A program made the position numbers and the translations under genes. From Anaerolineae bacterium (GTDB taxonomy: Bacteria > Chloroflexota > Anaerolineae > Anaerolineales > Villigracilaceae), in NCBI GenBank assembly GCA_017303735.1, contig JAFLCF010000057.1:1-22473 (forward strand): a DNA stretch of 22,473 nucleotides, given 5' to 3'. The notes below the pieces were generated by a model. That model saw nothing but the letters and a program-made list of their open reading frames with translations, did not search any database and was not told the origin of the DNA. How positions within the stretch are numbered: position 1 is the stretch's first letter; each line of letters opens with the position of its first letter. Shown here piece by piece: positions 21,056 to 22,473 of this stretch.

Positions 21056-21856
21056 ATGATCTCAGATGAACTGACAAATCAATTCACAGGGTTTCAAGGA
21101 GAACTAAAATCCTTTCTCCTGCGCATGACCGCCAGTGTGCAGGATGCAGAAGATATTGTGCAGGAGACATATCTCAAAGCCCATGCCAAGCTTGACTCCT
21201 TTCGCGGCGAGTCTACGCTGAAGACCTGGGTCTTTACCATTGCCTCCAACCTTGCCAGAGACCTATTGCGCGCTAAAAAACGCTGGCCCGAAAATGTCAC
21301 CGATATTTGCAAAGACGCTGCATTAAGTGACCGTGAATTCTTTCAAGAAGCGATGCACATTCGCCAAACTTCGCCACAGGGGAATTTTGAGATCAAAGAA
21401 CACGTCGCCTTTTGCTTTACCTGCGTTTCCAGATCGCTTCCGCTTGAACAACAGATCGCCCTATTTTTGAAAGAGGTTTATGGCTTTAAAGTGCAGGAAA
21501 TCGCCATCATCATGGATCAGAGCGAGGCGATGGTGAAATATTATTTGCACGTCAGCCGCGGACGGATGATCGATGTCTTTGACCAGCGCTGTGCCTTGAT
21601 CAACAAACAGGGGATCTGCCATCAATGCACAGAGTTGAACGGTATTTTCAACCCCAAACAAAAAGCACAAGAAGAAATCGTCAAGCTTGAAATGGCAAGG
21701 GATGCCGAGAACAAAGATAAGGAAGCTTTGTTTGATTTGCGCATGAAGATCCTTCAGGAGCTTGACCCCTTTGAATCTGGGGCGGCGACATTGCAATTGC
21801 ACCATCTGGAACATAACCGCAAGGTCATGGAAAAACACCAGGGCGAAACCAAGTGA
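21056..21856 (+). CDS. ECF-like sigma-70 factor with two CxxC pairs and C-terminal extension
   Basis: A 266-residue RNA polymerase sigma factor with only regions 2 and 4, as in ECF sigmas. Region 2: LTNQFTGFQGELKSFLLRM, AEDIVQETYLKAHAKLDSFRGESTLKTWVFTIASNLARDLLRAKKRW (31-77). Region 4: RSLPLEQQIALFLKEVYGFKVQEIAIIMDQSEAMVKYYLHVSRGRM (126-171). Two features are unusual: CxxC at C120/C123 just before region 4 and CxxC at C188/C191 just after it, which could together hold zinc or an Fe-S cluster; and a charged helical tail (about 200-266). No anti-sigma gene is visible next to it. ATG 21056 follows AGGA at proper spacing. It sits between VOC and SRPBCC genes, so it may control its own operon. Confidence 0.82.
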   Translation: MISDELTNQFTGFQGELKSFLLRMTASVQDAEDIVQETYLKAHAKLDSFRGESTLKTWVFTIASNLARDLLRAKKRWPENVTDICKDAALSDREFFQEAMHIRQTSPQGNFEIKEHVAFCFTCVSRSLPLEQQIALFLKEVYGFKVQEIAIIMDQSEAMVKYYLHVSRGRMIDVFDQRCALINKQGICHQCTELNGIFNPKQKAQEEIVKLEMARDAENKDKEALFDLRMKILQELDPFESGAATLQLHHLEHNRKVMEKHQGETK

Positions 21857-21908
21857 AACCCTATCATTTTTCGTTATCTGTTCGTCTAAATAAAAAAGGA
21901 GATTAAAA

Positions 21909-22373
21909 ATGACAACAGTATCGAACGGAAAAGCTATCACCAGCAAGACAACTTTCAGTCGTGAAACCAGTATCAGTGTGAATATCGAGGCGGATGCCGC
22001 CATCCTTTGGGCGTTGCTCACGAACGCAGCCGATTTTCCGCGATGGAATTCAACCGTGATCTCGATCTCTGGCAAGATCCAAAACGGCGAAACCATCGAG
22101 TTGAAATCAACTTTGGATGAGAAGCGCACCTTCAAATTGAAGATCAAGGAATTCGTGCCGAACCAGCGCCTGGTCTGGGGTGACCCGATGGGGAGTCGCG
22201 TTTACAGCTTGGAAAAAGCCGGGAAGGGCACCCAATTCACGATGTCTGAAAAGATCGGTGGTCCTCTCTTCCCATTGTTCGCCAATATGATCCCTTCTTT
22301 CGATGAGTCTTTTGAGAAATTTGCAGCAGACCTCAAAAAAGAAGCCGAGACCATTCAACGTTCAAAGAATTAA
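21909..22373 (+). CDS. SRPBCC-family (polyketide cyclase/START-like) protein
   Basis: A 154-residue protein with the SRPBCC helix-grip fold: TSISVNIEADAAILWALLTNAADFPRWNSTVISISGKIQNGETIELKS (20-67), KEFVPNQRLVWGDPMGSRVYSLEKAGKGTQFTMSEKIGGPLFPLF (82-126), then a long C-terminal helix. The fold makes a deep cavity for hydrophobic ligands; the ligand is unknown. ATG 21909 has AAAGGAG seven bases upstream. It lies 52 bases after the sigma factor gene and 10 before the next start, so the same operon is likely. AHSA1-like functions are also possible. Confidence 0.78.
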   Translation: MTTVSNGKAITSKTTFSRETSISVNIEADAAILWALLTNAADFPRWNSTVISISGKIQNGETIELKSTLDEKRTFKLKIKEFVPNQRLVWGDPMGSRVYSLEKAGKGTQFTMSEKIGGPLFPLFANMIPSFDESFEKFAADLKKEAETIQRSKN

Positions 22374-22383
22374 GGAGGCAGCC

Positions 22384-22473
22384 ATGGAAAAGCGAACGAA
22401 AGATAACCCGTGGAAGTTAAAGACCCCGCCGCAAACCTCAGACTATGAAATGTACATCGATGAAAAAGATGGC
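22384..22473 (+). CDS. Start of a further gene, cut by the window end (unknown function)
   Basis: Thirty codons from ATG 22384 to the window edge, reading MEKRTKDNPWKLKTPPQT and onward, with no stop. AAGGAGG (22372-22378), overlapping the SRPBCC stop codon, is an excellent ribosome binding site. The visible part is polar and charged, with no signal peptide. I cannot assign a family with confidence. It is evidently the next member of the sigma-factor operon. Confidence 0.7.
   Translation, partial: MEKRTKDNPWKLKTPPQTSDYEMYIDEKDG

Overview
The window most resembles a chromosomal segment of a Chloroflexota bacterium, probably Anaerolineae-like. That placement is an inference from protein style (short lipoprotein signals, a GT39-type membrane protein, a YbhN-type flippase-like protein, long NfeD, a BCD-family transporter next to a MerR-type regulator) and from the many short dispersed palindromes between genes. 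No rRNA or marker gene is present to prove it. There are no tRNAs, CRISPR arrays or transposases, and no gene-free stretch exceeds 300 bases.

Layout. (1) 1-4048: an Fe(3+)-type ABC importer made of a lipoprotein binding protein, a fused two-domain permease and an ATPase. (2) 4138-4843: a ChuX/HutX-family heme-utilisation protein whose promoter is a near copy of the one in front of the iron importer, with the same kind of upstream palindrome. (3) 4844-6952: an AT-rich inverted-repeat element with 10-bp-phased repeats and a terminator, then a BCD/PucC-family MFS transporter followed at once by a MerR-type HTH regulator. Together 1-6952 looks like an iron/tetrapyrrole block. (4) 6953-9514, minus strand: a MrfA/YprA-like DEAD/DEAH helicase with an HNH nuclease-type zinc motif inserted in its C-terminal half and two heptamer-repeat arrays inside its coding sequence. 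(5) 9541-12858: a GT39-like membrane glycosyltransferase facing a minus-strand pair, an SH3-domain lipoprotein and a YbhN/LPG-synthase-type membrane protein. (6) 13028-17404: a cysteine-free Rrf2 regulator divergent from a complete pstSCAB phosphate importer, with an operator-rich shared upstream region and a strong terminator after pstB. (7) 17406-20539: an ICMT-like membrane methyltransferase divergent from a long NfeD serine protease, then lipoyl synthase lipA and a strong terminator. (8) 20652-22473: a VOC protein, an ECF-like sigma factor with two CxxC pairs, an SRPBCC protein and the start of another gene, apparently one operon running off the window.

The most interesting points are the paired promoter/operator architecture linking iron uptake to the ChuX-like protein, the attenuator- or MITE-like element before the BCD transporter, the helicase-HNH fusion with in-frame heptamer repeats, the pst control region, and the cysteine-rich sigma factor operon.
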